Shown here piece after piece: positions 9,014-17,171 of a stretch of 64,000 nucleotides of DNA; the first letter of the stretch is position 1, and every line of letters begins with the position of its first letter. The notes beneath the pieces are model-generated. The model had not been told where the DNA came from. It made no database searches and was given only the letters and a program-made list of their open reading frames with translations. The stretch is taken from NCBI RefSeq assembly GCF_039880525.1, contig NZ_CP156989.1, positions 1,054,001 through 1,118,000 on the forward strand, in the 5' to 3' direction. Source of the DNA: Agrococcus sp. ProA11. Lineage in GTDB: Bacteria > Actinomycetota > Actinomycetes > Actinomycetales > Microbacteriaceae. The position numbers were made by a program, and so were the translations under genes.

Positions 9014-9562
9014 ATGAGCACGTTCCCCAGAGCCCGGCGGTCCCAGCCGGGCTACGACATCGAGCAGGTCGAAGACTTCCTCGAGGACGCTCGGCGCGCC
9101 TACGCCACCGATGCCAGGGCTGCCACGGCCATCGACTCGTCAGCGATCCGGCGCACCAGCTTCACGATGCAGAAGGGCGGCTACTCGCCGGCCCACGTGG
9201 ATGCGGCGCTCGAGCGGCTGGAGGAGGCGTTCGCCCGCCGGGAGCACGAGCGGGGCGTCGTCGAGCACGGCGAGGCCGCGTGGTTCGCCAAGGTGCGCGA
9301 GCGCGCCGAGGCTGCGCTCGCGACGCTCACTCGGCCGGACGGAGAGCGCTTCCGGCGCGTCAGCCGCATCTCTCGGGGGTACCGCGTCGCCGAGGTCGAC
9401 CGCTTCGCCGACCGGATTGCCGAGTACCTGCAGGACGGCCCGGAGCTGACGGCGCGCGAGGTGCGCACGGTGCAGTTCGACGCGCAGTTCGGCGGCTACG
9501 ACGAGGACGAGGTCGATGCGCTGCTCGACACCGTCGTGAGCCTGATGCTCGCGGTGCGCTGA
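9014..9562 (+). CDS. DivIVA-domain-containing protein with two repeats
   Basis: Soluble protein of about 182 residues containing two short DivIVA-type motifs of the form GY-x-x-x-x-VD/ED-x-F/L. One is at the N-terminus (GYDIEQVEDFL), with related ones at GYSPAHVDAAL, GYRVAEVDRF and GYDEDEVDALL. Such proteins occur beside cdsA in Microbacteriaceae and are thought to act in polar growth or division, but function is inferred from family only. There are three possible ATGs (9002, 9005, 9014). I prefer 9014 because MSTFPR directly precedes the domain and a CATGAT box at 9001-9006 would give a nearly leaderless transcript. Confidence 0.8.
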   Translation: MSTFPRARRSQPGYDIEQVEDFLEDARRAYATDARAATAIDSSAIRRTSFTMQKGGYSPAHVDAALERLEEAFARREHERGVVEHGEAAWFAKVRERAEAALATLTRPDGERFRRVSRISRGYRVAEVDRFADRIAEYLQDGPELTAREVRTVQFDAQFGGYDEDEVDALLDTVVSLMLAVR

Positions 9563-9580
9563 CCGAGACCCCTCGGCTTC

Positions 9581-9599
9581 GTTACCGTTTCGTGATAAC
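9581..9599 (+). promoter_or_regulatory. Candidate GTTAC-type operator upstream of the lysozyme-like gene
   Basis: The sequence gttaccgtttcgtgataac lies in the gap between the DivIVA gene and the cell-wall-hydrolase-like gene. It contains two GTTAC/GATAAC-like half sites. Similar GTAAC-type pairs precede cell-wall hydrolase genes in actinobacteria and are bound by MtrA there. The spacing here does not match the published consensus I remember, so this is tentative. Confidence 0.25.
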
Positions 9600-9609
9600 C
9601 TCGCTCCTC

Positions 9610-10278
9610 GTGTTCACCCGACCTGCCACCGCCTCCGCGCGCTCGACGCGCACCCGCGGCGTGCTCTCCGGGCTCTCATTGCTCGCAGCCGCCGGCTTCG
9701 TGCTCGTGACGCTGGCCGCGAGCCCGAGTCCGCAGGTGATGGCCGACCCGGTCGAGCTGCCCAGCGAGCAGCGGCCCGGGCAGGCGCTCGACGCGGTCAC
9801 CGGCGAGCAGGTCGCGCTGCTGCGCGACCAGGTCATCGTGCACACGCCGACCCCCACGCCCACGCCGACCCCCGAGCCGGTCGCTGCCGCGGCGCCGAGC
9901 GCCGCCGCCAGCGAAGCGAGCAGCAGCGCCAGCAGCGCCCCGTCGATCGCCATCCCGCGCGTCGCCGCCCCCAACCCCGGGAGCGCGCAGGCGATCGCCC
10001 GCGACATGGTGAGCGCCCGCGGCTGGGGCGACGACCAGTACTCCTGCCTCTACAACCTCTGGCAGCGCGAGTCGAACTGGAACGTCTACGCGCAGAACCC
10101 CTCGAGCGGCGCCTACGGGATCCCGCAGGCGCTCCCGGGGTCGAAGATGGCGACCGCGGGCGGCGACTGGCAGACGAACCCCGTGACGCAGATCAGCTGG
10201 GGCCTGGGCTACATCGCCGGTCGCTACGGCAACCCCTGCGGTGCATGGGCGCACTCCGAGTCGGTCGGCTGGTACTGA
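9610..10278 (+). CDS. Secreted lysozyme-like (aggregation-promoting factor type) protein
   Basis: Exported protein of about 222 residues. It has a basic N-terminus, a hydrophobic segment (LSLLAAAGFVLVTLAA), and a linker with TPTPTPTPT and a Ser/Ala-rich tract. The C-terminal domain of about 80 residues is lysozyme-like (YSCLYNLWQRESNWN, then GAYGIPQALPGSKM and WGLGYIAGRYG). The Glu in QRESNW is the expected catalytic acid. The domain is typical of actinobacterial secreted muralytic or aggregation-promoting proteins. Start is GTG at 9610; GTG at 9592 is in frame and possible. The next gene's ATG overlaps this stop. Confidence 0.85.
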   Translation: MFTRPATASARSTRTRGVLSGLSLLAAAGFVLVTLAASPSPQVMADPVELPSEQRPGQALDAVTGEQVALLRDQVIVHTPTPTPTPTPEPVAAAAPSAAASEASSSASSAPSIAIPRVAAPNPGSAQAIARDMVSARGWGDDQYSCLYNLWQRESNWNVYAQNPSSGAYGIPQALPGSKMATAGGDWQTNPVTQISWGLGYIAGRYGNPCGAWAHSESVGWY

Positions 10279-10562
10279 TGCCGGGGCGGCGGCCGAAGCG
10301 CCGCGCACAGCCCTATGTGCCGCTCGACGTCGACCGCCTGATGCATGGTGCCGCGCGCACCGAGCGCCGCAGCTCAGGCGAGTGGCACGTGCAGCCGATG
10401 GCCGCGACGAGCGCGGTGAAGGACTACGTGTGCCCGGGATGCGGCGGCACCGTCACGCAGGGCACCGCGCACCTGGTGGTCTGGCGCGCGGACTCGATCT
10501 TCGCGGAGCGCGCCATCGAGGATCGACGCCACTGGCACACGGGCTGCTGGCGCGCGCACTGA
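10278..10562 (+). CDS. Small conserved protein with a Cys/His metal-site-like motif
   Basis: Small basic protein of 94 residues. The central part has CPGCGG followed about 30 residues later by HWHTGCW, a CxxC...H-x(3)-C pattern that could bind zinc. The N-terminus is Arg/Lys-rich (PGRRPKRRAQPY). Its ATG overlaps the stop of the lysozyme-like gene (TGATG), so it is probably translated from the same mRNA. I recognise the type as a conserved actinobacterial protein of unknown function. Nothing else can be assigned. Confidence 0.7.
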   Translation: MPGRRPKRRAQPYVPLDVDRLMHGAARTERRSSGEWHVQPMAATSAVKDYVCPGCGGTVTQGTAHLVVWRADSIFAERAIEDRRHWHTGCWRAH

Positions 10563-10580
10563 CGGCTGCGCAGCAGGGCG

Positions 10581-11648
10581 CTATCTCGCGTCCTGCCGAG
10601 GTATGACGACTTCCTTCAGGATCAGCTGGATCGCCGCGGCGACCGGGATGGCGACGAGCGCGCCCAGGATCCCCAGCAGCGTTCCGCCGATGAGCGCGGA
10701 GAGCACGACGACGACGCCGGGCACCTTCACCGCCCGATTCATGATCTGCGGGCTGATGACGTACGCCTCGACCTGCATGTAGACCGCGTAGTAGATCGCC
10801 ACCGGCAGCGCCGTCTGCGGGCCGTCGAGCAGCAGCACCAGCAGCGAGATGAGGACGGATGCCGAGATGGTGCCGACGAGCGGGATCGTCGACGCGATGA
10901 GCGCGATGAAGGCGTAGACGACGGCCAGCTCTGAGCCGACGATCGAGAGCATGATGAACGAGAGCACGCCGTTCAGCAGACCGAGCGCGCCCTGGCCGAG
11001 CACGAAGCGGCCGACCGACTTCATGATCTGCTCCGCGATCTCGATGAACTTCGGCCGCGAGGAGGCCGGCACGAGGCGGTACATGCCCGACTTCAGCGCC
11101 GGAAGCGAGCCCGTGAAGTACAGCATCAGCACCACGACGATCAGCAGCCCGCCGAGCGCGAAGGCCACCTGACCGACGCCGCCGACGATGGCGGCTGCGA
11201 TCTCCGCCACCCACGGCGGCAGGCTTGACCAGGTGTCGAAGTCGGAGAGTGCGCCGGCCAGCTGCGCGATCGTGCCGTCGACGTCGAACTGCGGGAACGT
11301 GTCGCGCACCCAGTCGAGCACGCTCTCGAAGGCTCCGCCCTCGATCTCGGCGACGATCGACTCCACCAGCAGCGTGAACTGCGCCACGATGGTCGGCACG
11401 ATGAGCCACACGGCGCCGACGGCGATGCCGAGGATCAGGACGAAGACGATGAGCACGGCGGCCCAGCGCGGCAGTCCGCGCCGGAGCAGCAGCTGGATGA
11501 GCGGCTCGACGCCCAGCGCCAGGAAGATGCCGGCGAACGCCCACAGGAGCACGGTGCTGATCTGCTGGATCCCGGCGCCGATGGCGAGCGCGAGCAGCAC
11601 GCCGAGGCCGCCGACCAGACCGAGCAGAAAGCCGTTCCTGATGTTCAC
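10581..11648 (-). CDS. AI-2E family transporter (PerM/TqsA-like permease)
   Basis: Integral membrane protein of 355 residues with the AI-2E transporter profile: paired N-terminal membrane helices, a soluble extracytoplasmic middle part, and a C-terminal set of helices ending in a run like GTLLGILGALVAIPVAAAIQLIL. The family exports or exchanges small molecules; the substrate here is unknown. It converges on the small Cys/His gene with an 18-base gap, and its start faces the divergent gene at 11813. A TAGGAT box (reverse strand, about 11655-11660) lies just upstream of the ATG. Confidence 0.88.
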   Translation of the reverse strand: MNIRNGFLLGLVGGLGVLLALAIGAGIQQISTVLLWAFAGIFLALGVEPLIQLLLRRGLPRWAAVLIVFVLILGIAVGAVWLIVPTIVAQFTLLVESIVAEIEGGAFESVLDWVRDTFPQFDVDGTIAQLAGALSDFDTWSSLPPWVAEIAAAIVGGVGQVAFALGGLLIVVVLMLYFTGSLPALKSGMYRLVPASSRPKFIEIAEQIMKSVGRFVLGQGALGLLNGVLSFIMLSIVGSELAVVYAFIALIASTIPLVGTISASVLISLLVLLLDGPQTALPVAIYYAVYMQVEAYVISPQIMNRAVKVPGVVVVLSALIGGTLLGILGALVAIPVAAAIQLILKEVVIPRQDAR

Positions 11649-11812
11649 ACCCGAATCCTAGGGTGCCTGGGCGGGCGTCCCTGAGCGGCGCGCTGGCACC
11701 CGCGATGGCGCCCGGCGGCACCATTCCGGTACCCTGGAGGCTTGCCTGCCGGGCGCGGTCCGCTCCTTGCGATCCGTGCATGCCCGGGAGAGCGTGAAAG
11801 GACCCCTGACTC

Positions 11813-13729
11813 GTGCGATACATCCTCGCGGCCGTGAGCCTCGTGATCTCGCTCATCCTGCTCGGCCTCGGCATCGGGCAGCGCACCATCTGGGCGCCTC
11901 CCGAATCGATCGTGTCGCAGCTCGAGCAGAGCACCGATGCGCAGGTCATCGTCATCACCGGCGCGACGATGAACGAGCACGACGGTCGGCAGAGCGTGTC
12001 GATCGCAGGCGAGGGGCCGGTGACCGCCGTGGTCGGTCGCGATCACGATGTGCTCGGCTGGCTCGGGGAGAGTGCGCACGCCGTGGCGCAGCTCGATGAG
12101 AGCGCGCAGCTCGTGCTCGACGAGCAGTCCGGCGACAGCGAGGCGCTGCCGCCGATCGCTGGCAGCGACCTCTGGATCGAGGAGTACGCGGCCGCGGACG
12201 ACCTGCAGTTCGACATCGACCTGCCGATCGGCTTCTCGATGCTCATCCAGGGGGAGCCGGGCAGCGCGGCACCGGCCGACCTGCGCGTCGAATGGCCCTT
12301 CGATGCCAAGACGCCGCTGTTCGGACCGCTCATCACGGCTGGCCTGATCTTCCTCGCGCTCGCGCTGCTGCTGTTCCTGCTGGCGCTGCGCCGCCATCGA
12401 CGCCGTCGCGGTCCGCAGCGACGCTCGCACCGAGACCTCTCCCGTGCCGAGCGGCGACAGCTCAAGCGCGACGCTCGCGCTGGTCTGCCGCGGCCCGAGC
12501 GCGCGCTCGAGCCCGGCGCCGACCGGGAGGCGATCGAGGCGCCCGCCGCCGACGCGCCCGCCGCCGACGCGCCCAGCACCGACGCTGCCAGCACTGACGC
12601 GCCCAGCATCGACGCCGCGGACGAGGCACCCCGGGAGGCTCCGCGCGAGGGCAGAGCGGAACGCCGAGCCCTGCGCCGGCCGCGCCGATTCGGAATGATC
12701 GCCCTGCCGCTGCTCGCTTCCTTCGCGCTCGCCGGCTGCGCGCCGCAGTACTGGCCCAGCGCCGACCCGAGCGAGAGTGCCGTCGAGCCCACGCCCTCGA
12801 CCCTGGAGGAGACGCTGCCGCAGGTGGCGCTCACCGAGAACCAGTTCACCCGTGTGCTCGACGACACCCGCGCCGTGGTCGCCGAAGCCGACGAGCAGCG
12901 CTCCGCCGAGGTCGCGCAGCGGCGGGTCAGCGGCCCGGCGCTCGCGGCTCGCGCCACCAACTACGAGGTGCGTGATCAGAACGCCGAGCTCGCCGCCATC
13001 CAGGGCATCCCCGACGGTGAGGTGCAGCTGCTGCTGCCGCAGCAGACCGAGGTGTGGCCGCGCACGGTGATGGCCGTCGTCGGATGGCAGGACACCGCGC
13101 AGGCGCAGGCCGCGCTGGTCTTCGAGCAGACCGATGCGCGCAGCAACTACCGCCTGATCTACCAGATGACGCTCGCCTCGGGGGTGCAGCTGCCAGCAGT
13201 CGCGAGCCCGACGATCGGTGCCGCGAGCCTGCCGGGCGACACGCCGCTGCTGCTGCACCGACCGACGCAGGTCACCGCGGCATACGCCGATGTGCTGCTG
13301 AACGGCGACGATTCACCCTTCGCCTCATGGTTCCAGGCCGATGGCGACGCGCTCCGCGAGCAGATCGGTCGCGCCTGGAAGGACGAGCAGCGTCAGCTGC
13401 CCGAGTACGAGCTCTCGGAGCTGAACTGGTCGTGGAGCGAGGACGACCAGCCGCCGCACATGCTCGTCACCAATGACGGCGGAGCCATCGTCGCGACGTC
13501 GTTCAACGAGACCCAGCGGACCACGCCGGCGGAGGAGGGCGTGGAGATCAGCACCGCCGATGGCGCGGGCATCCTCGCCGGCGTCGAGTCCTCCGGGCGC
13601 GGCATCGAGACCACGTACCAGATCCAGGTGCTCTTCGCGGTGCCGCCGGCGGATGCGCCCGAGGGCTCGCAGATCCAGATCGTCGGCTATGCGCAGTCGC
13701 TGCTGGACGCCAAGGAGGTCGAGGAATGA
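11813..13729 (+). CDS. Membrane protein fused to a lipoprotein-like domain, function unknown
   Basis: Long protein of 638 residues. Residues 1-20 form a membrane anchor, then an extracytoplasmic domain, a second membrane span near residues 178-198, and a basic Arg-rich stretch. A low-complexity linker of repeated DAPAADAPSTDA units follows. At about residues 295-309 a second signal-like stretch with a lipobox (SFALAGC, Cys309) appears, followed by an extracellular-type domain of about 325 residues. It looks like two exported proteins joined in one frame. An internal ATG at 12695 could instead start the lipoprotein separately. It overlaps the next gene by ATGA. Relatives are often labelled glycosyltransferase, but I see no such motif. 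Confidence 0.75.
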   Translation: MRYILAAVSLVISLILLGLGIGQRTIWAPPESIVSQLEQSTDAQVIVITGATMNEHDGRQSVSIAGEGPVTAVVGRDHDVLGWLGESAHAVAQLDESAQLVLDEQSGDSEALPPIAGSDLWIEEYAAADDLQFDIDLPIGFSMLIQGEPGSAAPADLRVEWPFDAKTPLFGPLITAGLIFLALALLLFLLALRRHRRRRGPQRRSHRDLSRAERRQLKRDARAGLPRPERALEPGADREAIEAPAADAPAADAPSTDAASTDAPSIDAADEAPREAPREGRAERRALRRPRRFGMIALPLLASFALAGCAPQYWPSADPSESAVEPTPSTLEETLPQVALTENQFTRVLDDTRAVVAEADEQRSAEVAQRRVSGPALAARATNYEVRDQNAELAAIQGIPDGEVQLLLPQQTEVWPRTVMAVVGWQDTAQAQAALVFEQTDARSNYRLIYQMTLASGVQLPAVASPTIGAASLPGDTPLLLHRPTQVTAAYADVLLNGDDSPFASWFQADGDALREQIGRAWKDEQRQLPEYELSELNWSWSEDDQPPHMLVTNDGGAIVATSFNETQRTTPAEEGVEISTADGAGILAGVESSGRGIETTYQIQVLFAVPPADAPEGSQIQIVGYAQSLLDAKEVEE

Positions 13730-14673
13730 TCCCAGAGTCCATGCCCGCTTCGATCGCGGGGGCCGTCGACCTGTCGGCGCTCGCCGCGCGGCACGAGCAG
13801 GCGGCTGCGCCGCAACCGACGGCGTCGGACGGCGGTGCGCCCGGCGTGGTGATCACGATCACGGACGCCGATCTGCCCACGCTGGTCGAGCTCTCGAACC
13901 GGGTGCCGGTGATCGTCGCGATCGTCGCCGAGTGGAGCGAGCCGAGCCAGCAGCTGCTGCCCATGCTCGAGCGACTCGTGGTGGCGCAGCGCGGCAAGCT
14001 CGTGCTGGCGAAGGTCGAGGGTGAGCGCAGCCCGCAGATCACGCAGGCCTTCCAGGCGCAATCGGTGCCGACCGTCGCGGCTGTCATCGGCGGACGCCCG
14101 GCGCCGCTGTTCACGGGCTCGCTGCCCGAGGAGCAGCTGCAGGACGTGCTGGCCCAGGTGCTCGAGTTCGCCGGGCAGCAGGGCGTCACCGGCGCCGTGC
14201 CCACCGCCGAGGCGCCCGCGGGTGAGGACGACGACGCGGCGGAGCCCGCGGCACCGCCCGTGCCGCCGCTCCACCAGGAGGCCTACGACGCGATCGATGC
14301 TGGCGACTTTTCGGCTGCCGTCGCCGCGTTCGAGAAGGCGATCGCGCAGAATCCGCGCGACAGCGAGGCGATCGCAGGACTCGCCCAGGTGCGCCTGCTC
14401 GCGCGGCTGCAGGGGAGGACTGCCGAGGAGATCCGCGCGGCCGCCGCTGCCGCGCCCGGCGATGTCGAGGCCCAGATGCTGGTCGCCGATCTCGATCTCT
14501 CGGGAGGGCATGTCGAGGATGCGTTCCTGCGCCTGCTCGAGCTCATGGGGTCGCTGTTCGGCGACGAGAAGCAGCACGTTCGACTGCGACTGCTCGACAT
14601 GTTCGAGATCGTCGGCGTCGACGACCCGCGCGTGAACGCGGCGCGCAAGCGCCTGACGACGCTGCTGTATTGA
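13726..14673 (+). CDS. Thioredoxin-fold plus TPR protein (YbbN/CnoX-like)
   Basis: Protein of 315 residues. Residues about 45-145 have a thioredoxin fold in which the CxxC active site is replaced (EWSEPSQQ where WCxxC is expected), so it is not a redox enzyme. The cis-Pro position is kept in QSVPTV. An acidic linker follows, then tetratricopeptide-like helices from about residue 180. This is the YbbN/CnoX co-chaperone architecture. It is translationally coupled to the upstream fused membrane protein (ATGA), suggesting a shared role in envelope protein quality. The gene ends just before a block of hairpins. Confidence 0.85.
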   Translation: MIPESMPASIAGAVDLSALAARHEQAAAPQPTASDGGAPGVVITITDADLPTLVELSNRVPVIVAIVAEWSEPSQQLLPMLERLVVAQRGKLVLAKVEGERSPQITQAFQAQSVPTVAAVIGGRPAPLFTGSLPEEQLQDVLAQVLEFAGQQGVTGAVPTAEAPAGEDDDAAEPAAPPVPPLHQEAYDAIDAGDFSAAVAAFEKAIAQNPRDSEAIAGLAQVRLLARLQGRTAEEIRAAAAAAPGDVEAQMLVADLDLSGGHVEDAFLRLLELMGSLFGDEKQHVRLRLLDMFEIVGVDDPRVNAARKRLTTLLY

Positions 14674-14674
14674 G

Positions 14675-14727
14675 TTGAGCGCGCAGCACGCAATGCGGCG
14701 AAGCCGCGTTGCGTGCGGAGCGCTCAA
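14675..14727. repeat. 53-bp hairpin downstream of the TPR gene
   Basis: Long imperfect inverted repeat opening with ttgagcgc and closing with gcgctcaa. The inner stem pairs gcacgcaatgcggc with gccgcgttgcgtgc around a short GAA tip. It begins two bases after the stop at 14673, in the gap between convergent genes, so it can serve as a terminator for both strands. Confidence 0.7.
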
Positions 14728-14728
14728 G

Positions 14729-14829
14729 GTCGAGGAGGGTGCGGCCGAAGGCCGCGACCGTCGCGAGACCTGGCGCGGCTTCGGTCTCGTGACGCGCGCG
14801 GCCTGCGGCCGCGCGCTCCTCGAGCTGAG
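14729..14829. repeat. Two REP-like palindromic repeats in inverted orientation
   Basis: Two copies of a roughly 42-bp palindromic element. The copy at 14729-14770 is on the minus strand, and the one at 14783-14829 is on the plus strand, beginning ggtctcgtgacgcgc. Each has a variable GC-rich stem between the conserved ends GGTCTCGTGACGCG and CTCCTCGA. The same family occurs at 36567-36608 and three times at 53418-53591. The pair fills the gap between the TPR gene and glgB. Confidence 0.75.
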
Positions 14830-14855
14830 GAGGCGCCGGCCGCAGGCCGATTGGA

Positions 14856-17171
14856 CTATCGCGTCTTCGGCTCGGTCGCGCGGGGCTTCAGGATCAGGCC
14901 TGCGAGCGGGGGCACCGTGATGGTCGCCGATGCGGGTCGGCCGCCCCACGGCTCCGCCACGGCGTGCACGGTGCCGAGGTTGCCGAGCCCCGAGCCGCCG
15001 AACTCGACCGCGTCGGAGTTCACCGCCTCCGCCCACTCGCCGGCGAAGGGCAGACCCAGCCGGTAGCCCTCGATGGGACGTCCCGAGAAGTTCACGATCG
15101 CCGCGACCGGGTCGCCATCGGCGCCCCAGCGGAGGAACGCGACGAGGTTGTCGGCGGAGTTGCCGCCGTCGATCCACTCGAAGCCGCCCGGCTCGTTGTC
15201 CCGCAGCCACAGGGCCTCGGTGTCGCGGTACAGGCGGTTGAGCTGCGACACGAGCGACATCAGCCCGCGGTGCACCGGCTGGTCGAGGATCCACCAGTCG
15301 AGCCCGCGCGCCTCGCTCCACTCGCTCGGCTGCCCGAACTCCTGGCCCATGAACAGCAGCTGCTTGCCGGGATGCGCCCACATGAAGGTCAGGTAGGCGC
15401 GCACCGACGCGAGCTTCTGCCACTGGTCGCCCGGCATCTTGCTGAGCAGTGAGCCCTTGCCGTGCACGACCTCGTCGTGGCTGATGGGCAGCAGGAACTG
15501 CTCGGAGAAGGCGTACAGGAACGAGAAGGTGATGTCGCCGTGGTGGTGCGAGCGGTACATCGGGTCGACCGCCATGTACTGCAGCGTGTCGTGCATCCAG
15601 CCCATGTTCCACTTCAGGCCGAAGCCGAGGCCGTCCGCATCGGTCGGCTTGGTCACGCCCGGCCAGGAGGTGGACTCCTCGGCGATCATGATGGAGCCGG
15701 GGCAGCGGCGGTAGACGGTGGCGTTGACCTCCTGCAGCAGCGAGATCGCCTCCAGGTTCTCGCGCCCGCCGTGCACGTTGGGCAGCCATTCGCCATCGTT
15801 GCGCGAGTAGTCGAGGTAGAGCATCGAGGCGACCGCGTCGACGCGCAGCCCGTCGATGTGGAACTCCTCCATCCAGTACACGGCGTTCGCGACCAGGAAG
15901 TTCTTCACCTCCGGTCGACCGAAGTCGAACACGTGCGTGCCCCAGTCGGGCTGGTCGCCGCGACGCGGGTCGGGGTGCTCGTAGATCGCGGAGCCGTCGA
16001 AGCGCGCCAGTGCCCACTCGTCCTTGGGGAAGTGGCCGGGGACCCAATCCATGAGCACGCCGTAGCCGGCGCGGTGCAGCCGGTCGATGAGGTAGCGCAG
16101 ATCGTCCGGGTGGCCGAAGCGGCTGGTGGGCGCGAAGTAGCCCGTCACCTGGTAGCCCCACGAGCCACCGAAGGGGTGCTCCGCGAGCGGCATGAACTCG
16201 ACGTGCGTGAAGCCCGTCTCCTCGAGGTGCTCGATGAGCGCATCCGCCATCTCGCGGTAGCCGAGTCCCGGGCGCCAGGAGCCGAAGTGCAGCTCGTAGA
16301 CCGACATGGGGGAGTTGTGCGGGTCGCGCGCGGCGCGGGAGCGCATCCAGTCGTCGTCGCTCCAGGCGAAGCGGCTCGTGCCGACCTTCGACGCGGTCGC
16401 GGGCGGCACCTCGGTGTAGCGCGCCATCGGGTCGGCCCTGGTCACCCAGCCGGAGTCGGTCAGGATCTCGTACTTGTAGGCGCTGTGCTCGAGGTCGCCG
16501 GGCACGAACAGCTCCCAGACGCCCGATGCGCCCATGGAGCGCATCGGGTGCGAGCGGCCGACCCAGTCGTTGAAGTCGCCGATGACCCGCACGGCGCGAG
16601 CGTTCGGCGCCCAGACGGCGAAGGAGGCGCCGGCGACGCCCTCGTGCTCGCGCAGACGCGAGCCGAGCACCTGCCACACCTGCTCGTGGCGACCCTCGCG
16701 CCACAGGTGCAGGTCGAGCTCGCCGAGCGTGGGCGTGAAGCGGTAGGGGTCCTCCGACTCCCAGCTGCTCTCGCCGCCGTAGTCGGTGCGCAGTCGGTAC
16801 GGGCGGATGTCGCCGGGCACCCGTGCCTCCCAGAGTCCGTGCCCGAGGTGCTCCATCGGCACCTCGTCCTGCCCGGTCGTGGTCTCCACGAGCACGCTCA
16901 CGGCCTGCGCGAGGTGCCGGACGGCACGGACCACGTGGGCCGGCTCGGCCTGATCGCCAGCGGACGACGTGGTGGCTCCGGCGACGCTCGCGCCCTTCGC
17001 GCCCTTCGGCCGCTTCGCCCCCTTCGCAGGCGGCGCAGCCGGCGCAGGAGGCGCGGCCGGCGCGGGTGGCGCGGCCGCCGCGCGCGGCTCGACGTGCGCG
17101 CCGAGCCAGTCGTGCGGCGCGGGGTGCGCGCCGGCTGCGAGCTGCTGGATGGTGTCCTGGTCGAGCATCAT
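14856..17171 (-). CDS. glgB: 1,4-alpha-glucan branching enzyme
   Basis: GH13 branching enzyme of 771 residues forming alpha-1,6 branches in glycogen or alpha-glucan. There is an N-terminal CBM48-like region twice (the second with [20 protein letters not shown]), then the catalytic barrel with [13 protein letters not shown] carrying the nucleophile Asp, the acid Glu in MIAEEST, and [10 protein letters not shown]. Residues about 25-60 are an Ala/Pro/Lys-rich insertion (PPAPAAPPA units) not typical of the family core. The start at 17171 overlaps the glgE stop by ATGA; the frame continues upstream only into glgE. glgE and glgB form a coupled pair, as expected for the GlgE pathway. Confidence 0.96.
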   Translation of the reverse strand: MMLDQDTIQQLAAGAHPAPHDWLGAHVEPRAAAAPPAPAAPPAPAAPPAKGAKRPKGAKGASVAGATTSSAGDQAEPAHVVRAVRHLAQAVSVLVETTTGQDEVPMEHLGHGLWEARVPGDIRPYRLRTDYGGESSWESEDPYRFTPTLGELDLHLWREGRHEQVWQVLGSRLREHEGVAGASFAVWAPNARAVRVIGDFNDWVGRSHPMRSMGASGVWELFVPGDLEHSAYKYEILTDSGWVTRADPMARYTEVPPATASKVGTSRFAWSDDDWMRSRAARDPHNSPMSVYELHFGSWRPGLGYREMADALIEHLEETGFTHVEFMPLAEHPFGGSWGYQVTGYFAPTSRFGHPDDLRYLIDRLHRAGYGVLMDWVPGHFPKDEWALARFDGSAIYEHPDPRRGDQPDWGTHVFDFGRPEVKNFLVANAVYWMEEFHIDGLRVDAVASMLYLDYSRNDGEWLPNVHGGRENLEAISLLQEVNATVYRRCPGSIMIAEESTSWPGVTKPTDADGLGFGLKWNMGWMHDTLQYMAVDPMYRSHHHGDITFSFLYAFSEQFLLPISHDEVVHGKGSLLSKMPGDQWQKLASVRAYLTFMWAHPGKQLLFMGQEFGQPSEWSEARGLDWWILDQPVHRGLMSLVSQLNRLYRDTEALWLRDNEPGGFEWIDGGNSADNLVAFLRWGADGDPVAAIVNFSGRPIEGYRLGLPFAGEWAEAVNSDAVEFGGSGLGNLGTVHAVAEPWGGRPASATITVPPLAGLILKPRATEPKTR

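Noticed and set aside
10278-10562. Small Cys/His gene as a toxin or antitoxin
   Set aside because: No partner gene is adjacent, and it is coupled to a secreted lysozyme-like gene. A structural or zinc-binding role is more likely.
13687-16704. A 1,005-residue open frame on the minus strand across two genes
   Set aside because: It is antisense to the TPR gene and out of frame with glgB. The translation is Arg/Ala-rich with no motif, the usual codon-bias shadow of high-GC coding DNA.
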